From Zeugodacus cucurbitae (Eukaryota > Arthropoda > Insecta > Diptera > Tephritidae): a stretch of 64,000 nucleotides of DNA. The stretch lies in contig NC_071671.1 in assembly GCF_028554725.1 (NCBI RefSeq), positions 46,514,501 through 46,578,500 of the forward strand, read 5' to 3'. The translations under genes and the position numbers were made by a program. A model generated the notes under the pieces. The model did no database searches and was not told the origin of the DNA. It saw only the letters and a program-made list of their open reading frames with translations. Below, one piece after another: positions 46,877 through 58,237 of this stretch (positions are counted from its first letter, which is position 1; every line of letters begins with the position of its first letter).

Positions 46877-49800
46877 GAATATCTAAAATACAACAGCTAT
46901 ATATAATATTTTATTTTCACCTATCAGTGAATTATCATCAATTATTGATGGATATAGAAGCTGAAGAAGGCATTAAGATACTGCAATATCTTAAACCAAA
47001 TAAATGTATCATGAAGTATTAAAGAATTGCCTAAGGTCAGTTCACAGGCAGAAGAGTGAACTTAGTACCGTTTACTCTTAGATAAAATTATCAATTTAAA
47101 TTTATTTTTTAATTTAGTCAAAAAATGGTACTATATTCAGCGTGAGATCTTGAAAAATGAAGCCCAACCCCTTCCCAGACAAAAAATATATCTAAAATTA
47201 TTCAAAATTACACCAAATATTAAGAGTGTCTTGCTTCCAAATGACTTTATATCGAGCAATTTTAATTTGTAAAGCTTATAACCTAATACTGATCGAAGAC
47301 TGAAGATATTTTTTAAATTTAACAACCAAAAAAGGTGGCAACTCTTCTCCAAAACTTTTCAACCATAGGTAATCAGATCTCCATTTAGTTTTGTACCAAA
47401 ATAAATTGAATTTTCATTTACCTTACAAATATTATGAAATTAAAAATTTTACAAACGTGGCAACTCTCTTCAAAAATTATTATTCTATTTTTTTCGAACA
47501 TTTCCAGTTTGATATTCATATTGTACCTTATATATGTATTTTTTTTTTTTTGGACTTAACATTCGTAAATATGTGGCAACACTCTAACTTTTCTCATTAG
47601 TATTCCGCCAGAGAGAAGGATAATGACAACTTTTTGACATATGTCTACCTTATCGAATCGTAGTAATAAAGGATAGTTCGTTGTATATTCACGACTTCTA
47701 TTTGTTATATACTACTATGGCTGGCCTTTGCCTTTATTACATATTTTTTATTTGAGAAATATCATATTTTCATAAAAACTATTAGAGTAATATAAATATA
47801 TTTTGTTGAATACTGATACAGTGGAGAGAAAAAAATAAAATTTTCTAACATTTGCTTACGAAACCTCCACACATCTCCGAAAAATTCAATGTCAAAGTCA
47901 CTTCCATTGCACAAGCAAATATTTGATAATCCGGCTGGCACTTTAAAAGCCATGCAAATGACAATATTTCCTTTCTTTTTGGTGAATCTTTAACAAATAT
48001 CGGTGACTGGCTGTTGCTGCCGATACATGTCACCGATACTTGTTGTTGTAGCTGTGCTGCCTTCAAATACTTGGAAGCAAACAAAGTTGACGCGAATGAC
48101 CATCGTTTTATGGCCACAATGATGCTGCAACTTTACGGCAAATATCATTTATTGTCAATATTAACAGCTCGTTGTAAATGGCATTCGGTAACAACAACAA
48201 CAACAGAAAAATTGAAAGATGGCAAAGATAAAAAATTTATTGCTGGCAATCAAACGGTTAATCAATGAAGGGTAACTTGTTTCATTGTCAGCTTATGCAA
48301 GATATGCAAATTTGAGAAGGAGAAAGAGGAGAAGAAGCGGTAAAAAGAAGAATATTGAAAAAAAGAAGTAGAAGTAAGAGAAAGGGCATGTGGCGAAGTA
48401 CTTTTATGCTATGTAATGCTATTTCTGGTTTTTGCAACACATTTTTTTTTATTTTTTTTTTTCATGTTTTATTTTAAGTTTTACTTTTATTCTTTACAAC
48501 AAATATTGCCTTACATTAGCCCATCATCCTTTAAATTCTGCATTTTATTATTTTCTTTCATTATTTTTACTTCCTACTGGAGCCACCTGGTTTGCTCGCT
48601 TCCCGCTCAGCTACTCATGTTCTGGCACAGCAGGTTGCCCAAACTTGTTGCTGGTAAACAAGCAATGCAACATGTTGGCTGTCGGAGTTGCAGACCACAG
48701 ACAAGCAATGCCGCATTTTTTCCACAAAAAGTCTGTACTAGCTGCGCCAGCTGTGCGTGTTTTGTGTGCGGAAAATGTTGTTGCCACCAATTTGTTTTAT
48801 TTGTTCTCGAAAGCATGTGGTGTACAACAATCTTTTTTATTTTTCATTTTTCTTCTTATTCTATATTTTTTTTCGTTTTTGCCTTTTCTTGTTAACTTCA
48901 GCGCACGTGTTGCTGTCAGTAGTAATTTAGATTTGTTTAATTTCTGGTTGTGTGCTCAATTGTGGTTTATTTTCACCCATCGCTCCGTTTGTTTTTTCTT
49001 CACTCGACTTGCTCGGGTCTTTCACAAAAAGTAAGGAAGTGTAATGAGTTAAGCAAAAAAGGTGAAAGAAGCACTCGAATGGCCTTAATTTGTAGCCTCG
49101 TTGCACCCAATTAATCAAATCAATTCTTGTGCGTATTTTGAATTCATATGCCGTTAGCTTGTAAACATTTGTTGTTGTTAGTATTATTATTATATTCTTT
49201 TCGATCAAAATTTTTGAGGTTTTACAAATTTTTTGTGAGAAATCATACAAATTAAAGACTATGATTTGAAGATCGAGTTCGTTGCTTAAGTCTTTTGTTT
49301 TCAGAAGAATTTCAACGTTTTCTCCTTATGTCTTTCGCATATCTACAGACCTGACAAAATAATATAAAATATTTGAGTTTTTGATAATTAGAGGCAAGAG
49401 TGTTCTGAACTCATATATAAATGCGCAAAAATTAGAGTTTGTCAAACGAGAAAAATATAAATATTTGTACTATCTCAAGAACCGTAAAATAAATCATATA
49501 AAAATAATAAAAAAAAACTCTCTAAATATTTAAATTTGTATTGTTCTTGAATATTTAATTAATTCACTTATAAACAAATTGCTTCAGAGCCTCTAATAAG
49601 TTTCCCGCAGACTAGAACTCATATAAACACCAAATATTAAATAAAAGCCGGTTATTAGTGAAATATTTATGGTCTTTCCCTCCAAATTAGGCACTAAATT
49701 ATCTCGACAGCGAGTAGCGGTTCATCAACAAATTCGTTCATTCTGCGAAAGCAACTGTAATTAATCAACATAAATTTATGGTGGAGCTCCCCATATCATA

Positions 49801-50095
49801 CAAAAACAAATTCACGTCCATCGCCGAAGCAGTGCGAAACCTAATAACTTTTCTAGTCTTAAACAAGTATTAACAAAGCTTTGGCTCTAATTTTTGAACT
49901 TGGCTCTTTACTCAGCCTACTTATCTGCAAGTCAATCAAGGTAGTATTATTTTTGCGTCTTTTGCGAGGTGCTGTCGACTCGCGACCACTCAACACATCA
50001 ATTAAACATCAAAATGGAAAAAAAGTTCAATGATTTGCTGTTTTGTTGATGCTGTTAGAGGTGGTTCTAATATCGTTGCTGGGTATAGGGTGACT
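46877..50095 (+). other. intron-like non-coding DNA
   Basis: No supported exon. Overlapping frames at 48416-49034 are translations of a T-rich region and read as Phe-rich low-complexity peptides. Nothing else is recognised. Confidence 0.5.
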
Positions 50096-50562
50096 CAAAT
50101 GAGCAAAAGTTGTATACAAAATTTTTTTTAGATTTTATTTAAGGGAAATGATTAAAGGTAAAAAGTGTAATATGAAGAAATAGGAAATAAAGGAAACCAT
50201 AGCATAAAGAAATACTCTTGAAAATGTGAAAAAATATATTTGTTGTGGTCAGAACTGCATTTCTTTATATTTTTTACTTCATCCAATTTTTTTAGAAGCT
50301 TCGTTTCAAGTTTTCGAATAATAAAATATAAATATTTTTTTTAAGACCAGAGATACATAGGGCATATCCATAGGTTTTGTTACCTTTAATTCCACCTGTT
50401 TAAATGGTATAAGTTATTATAAAAACCAGTTGAAACTGAGCTTTTCATGAGCATTTTATAGTTTAAATTGTTTTTATAATAAATTTAAAAATCAACTACA
50501 TATTTTTGTAATCAAATTCAATTTGAAAAAATTAAAAAAAAAAATTAAATATAACCACCCTG
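50096..50562. repeat. possible small TA-flanked repeat unit
   Basis: The left end TAGGGTGACTCAAA and the inverse right end CAGGGTGGTTATATTT share AGGGTG, and both are flanked by TA. The interior is AT-rich and non-coding. The inverted repeat is short, so this may be chance. Confidence 0.2.
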
Positions 50563-50854
50563 TATTTTTACTCAATGTACATATGTGTTTGATAGCCGCA
50601 AAAGCATGAATACAATTTGCTTAAAGCTACCACTTTTTCAATTAACATCTAGCACACGCTATTGCTTTGTCTCTGCTTCCTCTTATTCGCTCGAAGCGCG
50701 GAAATATGGTTTGATTTCTGCGAATATTGTACACGTCAGTGTATTTACCTCTGCCGGCATACACTCACTACTTAACACTTTGCTGCTATGCTTACAGCTG
50801 GCGTGTTAAATACAGTTTTATTTTATCTGACATAGTACATGTTAGAAATATATT

Positions 50855-50887
<33 letters not shown>

Positions 50888-51784
50888 TAAATTTTATATT
50901 ACTGACTGCTTAGAAGAACATGAAAACTATTAAATCACTCAAATCAAGTAAATTATCTGCAGTAATTTTATGAATTAGAACTATTAATTAAAAGCACACT
51001 AGCAAACGAAACATACAGCCAAACAACAATAAAAATATATTTAATGTATAAATATTTTATATGGTTGTAATATTGTTGATTTTAGCTGTATCATGAACCA
51101 TACATAAAAGTTATTCATCACATACAAACAAACAAAACTTACATCTACATCTGCATATGCAAATGTATATGCTCTAGTATATATATGAATGTATATCCAT
51201 ATAGTATATCAATTAAAGATTATGCTCCAAGCTGTCTGTTGGCCACTTATTAATATGCAGTTATACTTATATGCTGGCCTCTGCATACATAAATGTATAT
51301 TTATAGTACGTTGGCTAGCCGTTTATTTAAATCAATTATCAGCTGATGACAGCGTGTAAACATGCTAACAAAACCGTTGAAAATCGCTGTCAATTTTGCG
51401 CACAACAACAGGAAGTATTTAAATTGATATTTCAAGGAATGTGTGTTCATACAAAAGACTTAAGCCACAAGCCCGGTGTGTTGGAAAATAAATTTTTTTG
51501 CTGTGAATGATTGTTTTGCATAGAATTCATATTTTTTAATATTTAACTAAATTTATTGAAAAAAAATACTCAAAATTTCAAGAGACTATTTTTTGCATAG
51601 AAAAAATACATAAATGAATGCCAAATTTTTTAACAAAAAATTTTTTTTTCTTTGTTTTGTTTCTATAATATTTTTTTTTTTGCTTTATACGTACATTTTT
51701 TTATAAGAATGAGTATATTTCACTTTTATGTAGTGCCATTTCAAAGAATTTTTTTTTTGAGTCACCTAAAAGTTTTAGAAATTT
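50563..51784 (+). other. intron-like AT-rich DNA
   Basis: Contains an AT dinucleotide microsatellite (about 50852-50887) and long T runs (51640-51760). No gene seen. Confidence 0.5.
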
Positions 51785-52058
51785 TGACTTAGATAAGGGC
51801 TGCCAGACTGGCAGCAAAGCACAGTTCTGATAAGAGAGTTATCGAGTGAGGACAATTCTAAAGAGAGAGTTGTCGAGCAAAGTGTAAACAAGTTATAAGT
51901 TAGAGTTGTAAAGTAGAGTATTGAGTAATAAAGTGTTAAGTTATAAGAAATTCGATTTATGTATAGCCATTAAAGTGTGACTTTTATTAAACAATCCAGT
52001 GATCGAACTCAGGGTAGAGTTTCAGCGTAAACGACAGATTTTGGAAATCCGTTACAAT
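51785..52058 (+). mobile_element. possible solo LTR of a Ty3/gypsy-type retrotransposon
   Basis: The layout resembles the R-U5 end of insect gypsy-group LTRs: GATAAGAGAGTTATCGAGTG, then GTTATAAGTTAG repeats, AATAAAG, GTGACTTTTATTAAACAATC, GATCGAACTC, and the end TGGAAATCCGTTACAAT. No primer-binding site or internal region follows, so it would be a solo LTR. Ends and target duplication could not be fixed. The call rests on style and is weak. Confidence 0.33.
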
Positions 52059-52395
52059 ATTAAAATACCCCAACAAAATGTTAATAAATCGTCGATGTAT
52101 AAGAGATATCTCCGTCTACCTAGTTTTGGCTGAAGGAATATTTAGTTTTGGAACATAGTTTCGGACTTATTGTAGACACCAATGTAGGCACTAGGATTAG
52201 TGAAATACTGTCGAAATACTGTTGAGCCTAATTTATAGTCCCTACATGGAACTAGACGAACCGTTTCGATTTTAGGGACCCAGAAGACATAGTAACCGAC
52301 AAGATGTCATTCAAAATTTTAAATTAGATAATATTTTTATACGGCTAAATAATACATCTAACAAATCGAATGCAAGTTTGATACATCTGTATATA

Positions 52396-52560
52396 AGGGT
52401 GTTTTTATGTGTGCGAATTTCAATGAGGCAAAGCTTTTTCGGAGTTGGTCTTTTTGACAGCTGTTACTTGATTTATACTCTGCTTGGTTTGCCATTTCGT
52501 AATGAACAGACTTACTCTGGAACAACGTGGTTGAAATTTATACAGATATATTAGTTACAG
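52396..52560 (+). mobile_element. mariner 5'-end fragment (MNRLTLEQR family)
   Basis: The fragment starts at AGGGTGTTTTTATGT (after TA) and continues TTTCGGAGTTGGTC and GACAGCTGTTACTTGATT, then ATGAACAGACTTACTCTGGA, which translates Met-Asn-Arg-Leu-Thr-Leu-Glu-Gln-Arg, a mariner transposase start. Similarity ends soon after. The same leader occurs in inverse orientation at about 55740-55940 and weakly at 22958-23095. Confidence 0.55.
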
Positions 52561-52765
52561 AGAGCAAACAAAAACTAAAAATAAATTACGAGTAAATGTA
52601 AATATTGTGTATGGTCAGCACTGAAACGAATGCCTCTGAAAGACAACACCGCCACAGCAGCGAAATAAAGTGAGCAGCAATTTAACGCGCTCAAAGTCAC
52701 ACTTATCTGAGTCTTTTATAAAAGCGCACTCCCCTACAACATACTCACCTGTACTTATGTGAATA
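52561..52765 (+). other. short spacer
   Basis: About 200 bp between the mariner fragment and the Tc1-like element. Nothing recognised. Confidence 0.4.
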
Positions 52766-52767
52766 TA

Positions 52768-53735
52768 CACTGGTGGTCACATAATTAACGACACTCCGTT
52801 TTCTTTTAAAATATTGGTTTATTTTATAATTTAAAAGCGACATATTTTTTTAAACTTCAGTTACCATATATAATATCTTCTAAGGTATAGATTTATTGAA
52901 AATTTAACGAACAAATTGTTTCCCATCTGAACCAAATAAATTAAACTTGGATTCATCGGTCAACAGTATTTGTTTCCAAAAATCTAAGGGTTTTCCGATA
53001 TACTCCTTTGCAAATTTAATACGACTCTTTAAGTTTTTGTTTGATACGTGCGTTTTTTTCTTGCGATTCAAGAAGACGACATCTGATGGTTCATGTTGAT
53101 ACATCGTTGGTCAGTTGATCCTTTATCGTGCCTGGAAGTTAAAAAAGGATTCGCCTTGCAAACTCTACAAATTACACGATCGTCCTTTGAAGTAGTTTTC
53201 TGGGCCGTTTTTTTTTCTTATTTTACTCCCTGTCCTCCGTAATGAATCAAAGCATTGTGAACCATTGATTTTTTGCATAAAAGTTCCTTCGCTACGGCTC
53301 TAATGGACATTTTTTCCTTCACGTACTTGTAAATAATCATTTTCCTCAATTCTGGAGTACAACTATTTTTTCGACCCATATCTAACAGTTATTTTATTTG
53401 ATATTGAATATTTAGTTAATATACAAATGATTTATACAACTTACCCCAAGTTTTTGTGTTAAAATAATAAAAAATCCAATAAAAAAAATTGGTGTCCTTA
53501 ATTATGTGACCAAGCACCAACGCACTCAAAATACAATAAATTCATCAAACCGCCGAATTTTAGTAAAAGTGTCTAAATTTGTCACTCAAAAACGTGCTAC
53601 ATTTTTGAGCACAGTTATAATATACCGTTGCAATTTACAGTGAGTCTCTAGGCGAAAATTTAGTGCTAAAAACATTGAACTGAAACGCGTGTTTTACTCA
53701 ACTTTATTTTGTCCCTAATTATGTGGCCACCAGTG
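52768..53735 (-). mobile_element. Tc1-like element with IR/DR-type ends
   Basis: This 968-bp element starts CACTGGTGGTCACATAATTA and its other end, read inward, starts CACTGGTGGCCACATAATTA. TA duplications flank it at 52766-52767 and 53736-53737. A second, internal copy of the end motif (inverse of TTGGTCACATAATTAAGGAC) lies at about 53490-53515, some 220 bp inside the right end. The right side thus has outer and inner direct repeats, like the IR/DR ends of many Tc1 elements. The transposase is on the - strand and decayed, with much of the catalytic part deleted. Confidence 0.9.
52904..53379 (-). pseudogene. Tc1-like transposase pseudogene
   Basis: The start at 53379 reads MGRKNSCTPELRKMIIYKYV and then KEKMSIRAVAKELLCKK, a Tc1-type paired-like helix-turn-helix, before a stop near 53220. 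Another frame (53104-52904) gives NRKKKTHVSNKNLKSRIKFA and FWKQILLTDESKFNLFGSDG. The LTDESKFNLFGSDG block holds the first catalytic Asp. The second and third catalytic blocks are missing, since the element ends soon after. It is frameshifted and deleted. Confidence 0.85.
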
Positions 53736-53737
53736 TA

Positions 53738-55739
53738 TGTATATTTCTACGAAAATTTCTTCAGCTGCTTGCTTTTGTTATAGAAATATTTGTGTGGGCA
53801 CTGCAGCAAGTGCACTTGCCGTAAACAAACAAAAGCGCCGCGCAACACTTGACGCTCAACGCAAAGCCGCGCTTAGCATTTAACAAGTGGCTGCCGCTGT
53901 GCTCAACTCCAGCGCAGGTGTGAATGAATGCATAAATTCTAGGCAAATTGTTGAAATTGCTTCTAATTCGCATTCTTCTCACGATACACACACACACACA
54001 TAAATACAAATTTATGCGCTTTAAGGAAAGTGTAAGCTTACTCTTGCTGCTGGTCAGCATAAAGTGCTTGCGTGTTTATTTGTATATAAATTTGTGTATA
54101 AATTGTGGCTAAACACAGCAGTAAATATGCTGTGCAGCCGGCGCTTTTGTGTAGAAGCAACGAGAAGCAAAAAGTTGATGCGCACTCTGTACTTAAATAT
54201 ATACCATATACTATATAAATATATATATAGTTATACTCTGTTGCTCTTATTCTTCTACCCAACTCCGTCAACCGTTACAAATTGTTTCACTAACCCACAC
54301 ATCTCGCGGCGGTAAGCCAAACGAAATCACTTGCATATGTATTTTCACTGCTGCATACTACTAAATAACGCCGCTATAACGGTAAACAACAATGTTAGGT
54401 TACTAGCGCAAGAGTAAATAAATAAATGCACGGTTGCTTTCTTAATGCGTGTTATGTATGCTGCTGTCTGTGTATGAATGTGCTGTAAACACACAAGCGC
54501 TCAAGCGAGTTAATTGTTTTGCAGCAAATGTTGCGCTACAATGTTGCATGGCACAGAAACTGCGGCGGAGAATATATTGCATATTTTTTTAGTATGCAAG
54601 CTGCTTCGCTAAAACTTAGAACTCATTTGTATATTTGTATATACTCGTATGCATATCTCCTCCTTTTATTACTTGCCTTCAATATATATTTATATATACA
54701 ATGTATATATGATTACATATGTATACATATTACTTACAACATTTGCATGACGGTGGCATGTGAAAACATCCGCCAACATTAATTGCTCAACATTCTTGCA
54801 AAATGATAACAACTGCAGATATGTATTTGCTACTGTTCGATTTATAGTCATGCATAAAGTATAAAGGTGAGTCGGAACTATTACTTTTTGTAGGTGCCGG
54901 CAAAGTAAATGTATACATTGAAAGTAAAGAAAATGAGAAAAAGGGATATGTAGTTTGACCCAGTAGTAACTGGTGACGAAAACGTTAATATTTTAATTTA
55001 TTTGAAATTTTTATTACATTAGGTCAACTGACAAAACTTTCAACCGAAAGAGTATATAAATTTCTGTGAGAGTCAATGTTTCTTCAAATTTTAATTTACC
55101 AATAATTTAGAGATTGCAAATCTCCAGTAGCAAAAAGCTGTCAGAGTTAGAATAATAAAGCTCCTATAATAAAAGTCATGAGCAATTTAAAAATAATGGA
55201 ACAGAGTCATTATTGTAAATCAATGACGGTGAGAACAAAATATCAATGAATGGCAGTGTCCCTTATACCTTCCACCTTACCTAGTAAAAAAACTAACCAG
55301 AGCTTCAGGTTCTGCACTAAAAATGTTCACAATATGACAGCCGACTACAATAATAGCCTTCTTTGATAAGCTACTACGTGACAGTTTTTTTTAGATAATC
55401 CTTACTGTGAAAAATTAAACGTGAAAACAGTAATTATTATATATATATATGCACTGAAAAACCATAACCGACATAACTTTTCTATCACCTTTTTATTACA
55501 GCAAACTATTTAAATTTATACCAAAATATTTATACCAGTTGCTTGTGTTCGATTCATCATATTACTCGATTTGGCGAAGTGATAACGAATTGTCAAAGCT
55601 TATATTTAATTATGGGAGAATTTATTGTAAAGGGCGTTTTTCACATATCTAGGTTTTCAAGAAGACATAAAAACATATAATTTTTTGTTATTACCAAGAA
55701 TTTAGCTTTATTATAGAGATAAGAGTGCGCCCATTATGT
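53738..55739 (+). other. intron-like non-coding DNA
   Basis: No supported exon. Simple CA repeats lie at about 53984-54000, and TATA/ATAC microsatellites at about 54195-54235 and 54640-54735. Nothing else recognised. Confidence 0.5.
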
Positions 55740-55940
55740 TTTAAAAATTATTTTAGGCAAGTGGCTGGCTCGAATAAATCCCAACCGAAACGCCAATTTT
55801 CGACAATTTTTGCAGCTAACAAGAGCCATATATCGGCAATAAACTTTGTTCCGCAGTAAGACTATTAAATTGCAAATCACAAACCAAACTGAGTATAAAT
55901 TAAGTGACAGCTGTCTAAAAGACCAACTCCGAAAAATGTT
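55740..55940 (-). mobile_element. mariner 5'-end fragment, inverse of 52396-52560
   Basis: Read on the - strand the sequence runs TTTTTCGGAGTTGGTCTTTT, GACAGCTGTCACTTAATTTA and TACTCAGTTTGGTTTGTGAT, then AATAGTCTTACTGCGGAACA (Asn-Ser-Leu-Thr-Ala-Glu-Gln). This parallels the leader and start of the fragment at 52396. The two lie about 3.3 kb apart in opposite orientation. Decayed and non-coding. Confidence 0.55.
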
Positions 55941-55945
55941 GTAAA

Positions 55946-57151
55946 AACAAGTAAGGAAGGGCTAAGTTCGGGTATAACCGAACATTTTATACTCTCGCAA
56001 TTTATTAATTTAACTTTATTTATATTATATAATACACAATTTGACCCACATATTCGTCATATATATTGTATAAAGTCCATTGAAAGTTGGAAACCACAAT
56101 ATTAGGTTAGAAGCACCGAGGTCCTCGTGTTCGATATATGGGGCCAAAAAACCTATGGTCCGATTTCGGCGATTTTTAGAATGGGACTGCCACACTATTA
56201 ACATAGTATTTGTGCAAAGTTCTGCACCGATATCTTCACTAGTGCTTACTTTATATATTGTAATGTAAACGATTCAGATTGTCTTCAAAGTTCTGGTATA
56301 TAGGAAGTAGGCGTGGTTGTGAAGCGATTTGACCAATTTTCACAACATATCATTGGGATGTAAGGAAACTATTACAAACTAAGTTTCATTGAAATCGGTC
56401 TAGTAGTTACTGAGATATGGTTTTTGACCCATAAGTGAACGACGCCACGCCCATTTTCCATTTTGTAAAAAAATCTGAGTTCAGCTTCCATCTGTGTTTC
56501 TTATGTGAAATTTAGTGCTTCTGACGATTTTCGTTAGCGAGTTAACCCACTTTTAGTAATTTTCAACCTAACCTTTGTATGGGAGGTGGGCGTGGTTATT
56601 ATCCGATTTCTTTCATTTTAGGACTGTAACTAAAAGTGACTAAAAAAAAAGACTGCAGAAAGTTTGGTTTATATAGCTCTATTGGTTTCCGAGATATGTA
56701 CAAAAAACCTATTTGGGGGCAGGGCCACGCCCACCTCCCCAAAAAAATTACATCCAAATATGCCCCTTCATAGTGTGATCCTTCATACCAAATTTTATTT
56801 CCATAGCTTTATTTATGGCTTAGTTATGGCACTTTATGTGTTTTCGGTTTTCGCCATTTTGTGGGCGTGGCAGTGATTCGATTTTGCTCAACAAAAGCAA
56901 CATTCCTATGGTGCCAAGAAATAAGTGTGCCAAGTTTCATCAAGATATCTTAATTTTTACTCAAGTTACAGCTTGCACAGACGGACGGACGGACAGACAG
57001 ACATTCGGATTTGAACTCCACTCTTCACCCTGATCACTTTGGTATATATAACCCTATATCTAACTCGTTTAGTTTTGGGTGTTACAAACAACCGTTATGT
57101 GAACAAAACTATAATACTCTCTTTAGCAACATTTGTTGCGAGAGTATAAAA
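55946..57151 (+). repeat. 1.2-kb dispersed repeat (AACAAGTAAGG type)
   Basis: It starts AACAAGTAAGGAAGGGCTAA then GTTCGGGTATAACCGAACAT. Soon after comes TTTTATACTCTCGCAA (55985-56000), whose inverse TTGCGAGAGTATAAAA closes the element (57136-57151). The interior has the GGGCGTGGC / GCCACGCCC blocks and an ACGGACGGACGGACAGACAG run (about 56978-57002). A second copy begins at 63801 and runs off the window. I know the motif as a very common fly genomic repeat but cannot assign a class with confidence. Small frames inside it are not genes. Confidence 0.75.
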
Positions 57152-57710
57152 ATTACAGGAAAACAGCAACAAAGTTATTTACATTAATAAAGCTTAACAT
57201 TTTGCTTTTTTACCAATATTTTATTATGCCAGTCTAATAAACTTTAACCAAATATTTATACCAGTTGGTTTTTTCAATTTGTCACTTTCTAAGTTTGCTG
57301 AACAGAAAGCGATTCAAAGTCACAACAGCTAGTAATTTTCTAAATTCGGCAGATCTGAAAATAAAACAAAGCAATTGTCCAATATTTATTTATAGGAGAC
57401 AGCTTTATTGTAGAAACACACCCATTAGTAAATACTTTAGACATACCAGACAGAATGGAATATTCAATATGTATACAATTTTAAACAACAACGAAAATAT
57501 TGTATGAAATGCATGCCCACTACGGCATGTGGGTGTGACGGAATTTCATAGATTTTTTCATATTTTTATATTTATTATTATTGATTTTTTGTTGATGTTT
57601 GCCACTTCTTCTTCCACAAAAATATATATTTATTTATTTTTTTAATCGAGCATTCGAAAATCGTTTACGATATGCGTGTCAACTGCAGTATTGTCTCTAA
57701 GGTATTTACC
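57152..57710 (+). other. non-coding spacer
   Basis: AT-rich DNA. The part at 57220-57435 weakly resembles 55500-55740 (both contain ATATTTATACCAGTTG and, 140-160 bp later, AGCTTTATT followed by CCCATTA). No gene. Confidence 0.4.
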
Positions 57711-57714
57711 TTAA

Positions 57715-58233
57715 CCCTTTCATGCCAAATGTTGCCTATAGGCAACATTGTACTTATCGGCTTCTAACTCTCGTTATTTAAATATTTTTGACCAGCGGTT
57801 TTTTCAATTATGTAGACTTATGTGTTGTGCAAGCTTACAGTTACATTTTTTGTAATGAGCTGTGCACGTATTCATTCAGTAGGCCTTCTCCGCAGAGTGG
57901 AATTGTCAAAATCGGTTTCGCGAAAAAGTTATACTGAAGTGTTTATACAAAAAGTGCTCAAAAACATAAAAAAAAATTGTTTTATTTTAAAACAAAATGA
58001 ACTATATAAATAAGTAAAGATAAGAGAGTTATTTAAAAAAAAAATTTCACGAAAAAAGTGTTTAGTTTTTTTATAATAACCTAATTTGTGCCTATAAGCA
58101 ACATCCTGTAACTAATGAACCAGGATACATAGGACTTTGAAATTTTTATCACTTCATATTTGAGTTAAGACTAATATATATCTGTCCTAAAAAAAATGTT
58201 AGCTCCGCCCATTTTAATTCTGACATGAAAGGG
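57715..58233. mobile_element. piggyBac-like MITE with TTAA target duplication
   Basis: This 519-bp unit is flanked by TTAA on both sides (57711-57714 and 58234-58237). The terminal repeats are CCCTTTCATGCCAAA and, read inward, CCCTTTCATGTCAGAA, matching over the first 10 bp and again after one mismatch. TTAA targets and CCC-starting ends are the signature of the piggyBac superfamily. A 22-bp perfect palindrome centred on GCCTATAGGC lies at 57728-57749, and a degenerate GCCTATAAGC version lies near the other end (about 58091). No transposase is recognisable; the small frame at 57822-58013 has no known domain. Confidence 0.88.
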
Positions 58234-58237
58234 TTAA

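Noticed and set aside
48416..49034. 159- and 200-codon + strand frames
   Set aside because: They translate a T-rich tract into Phe-rich low-complexity sequence. Two frames of the same strand are open together, which indicates composition and not coding.
50096..51766. TAGGGTGACTCAAA at 50096 and its near-inverse at 51756-51768 as ends of a 1.67-kb element
   Set aside because: Only about 11 bp match, with a one-base gap and a T run. There is no coding region and the inner end at 50562 is an equally weak alternative.
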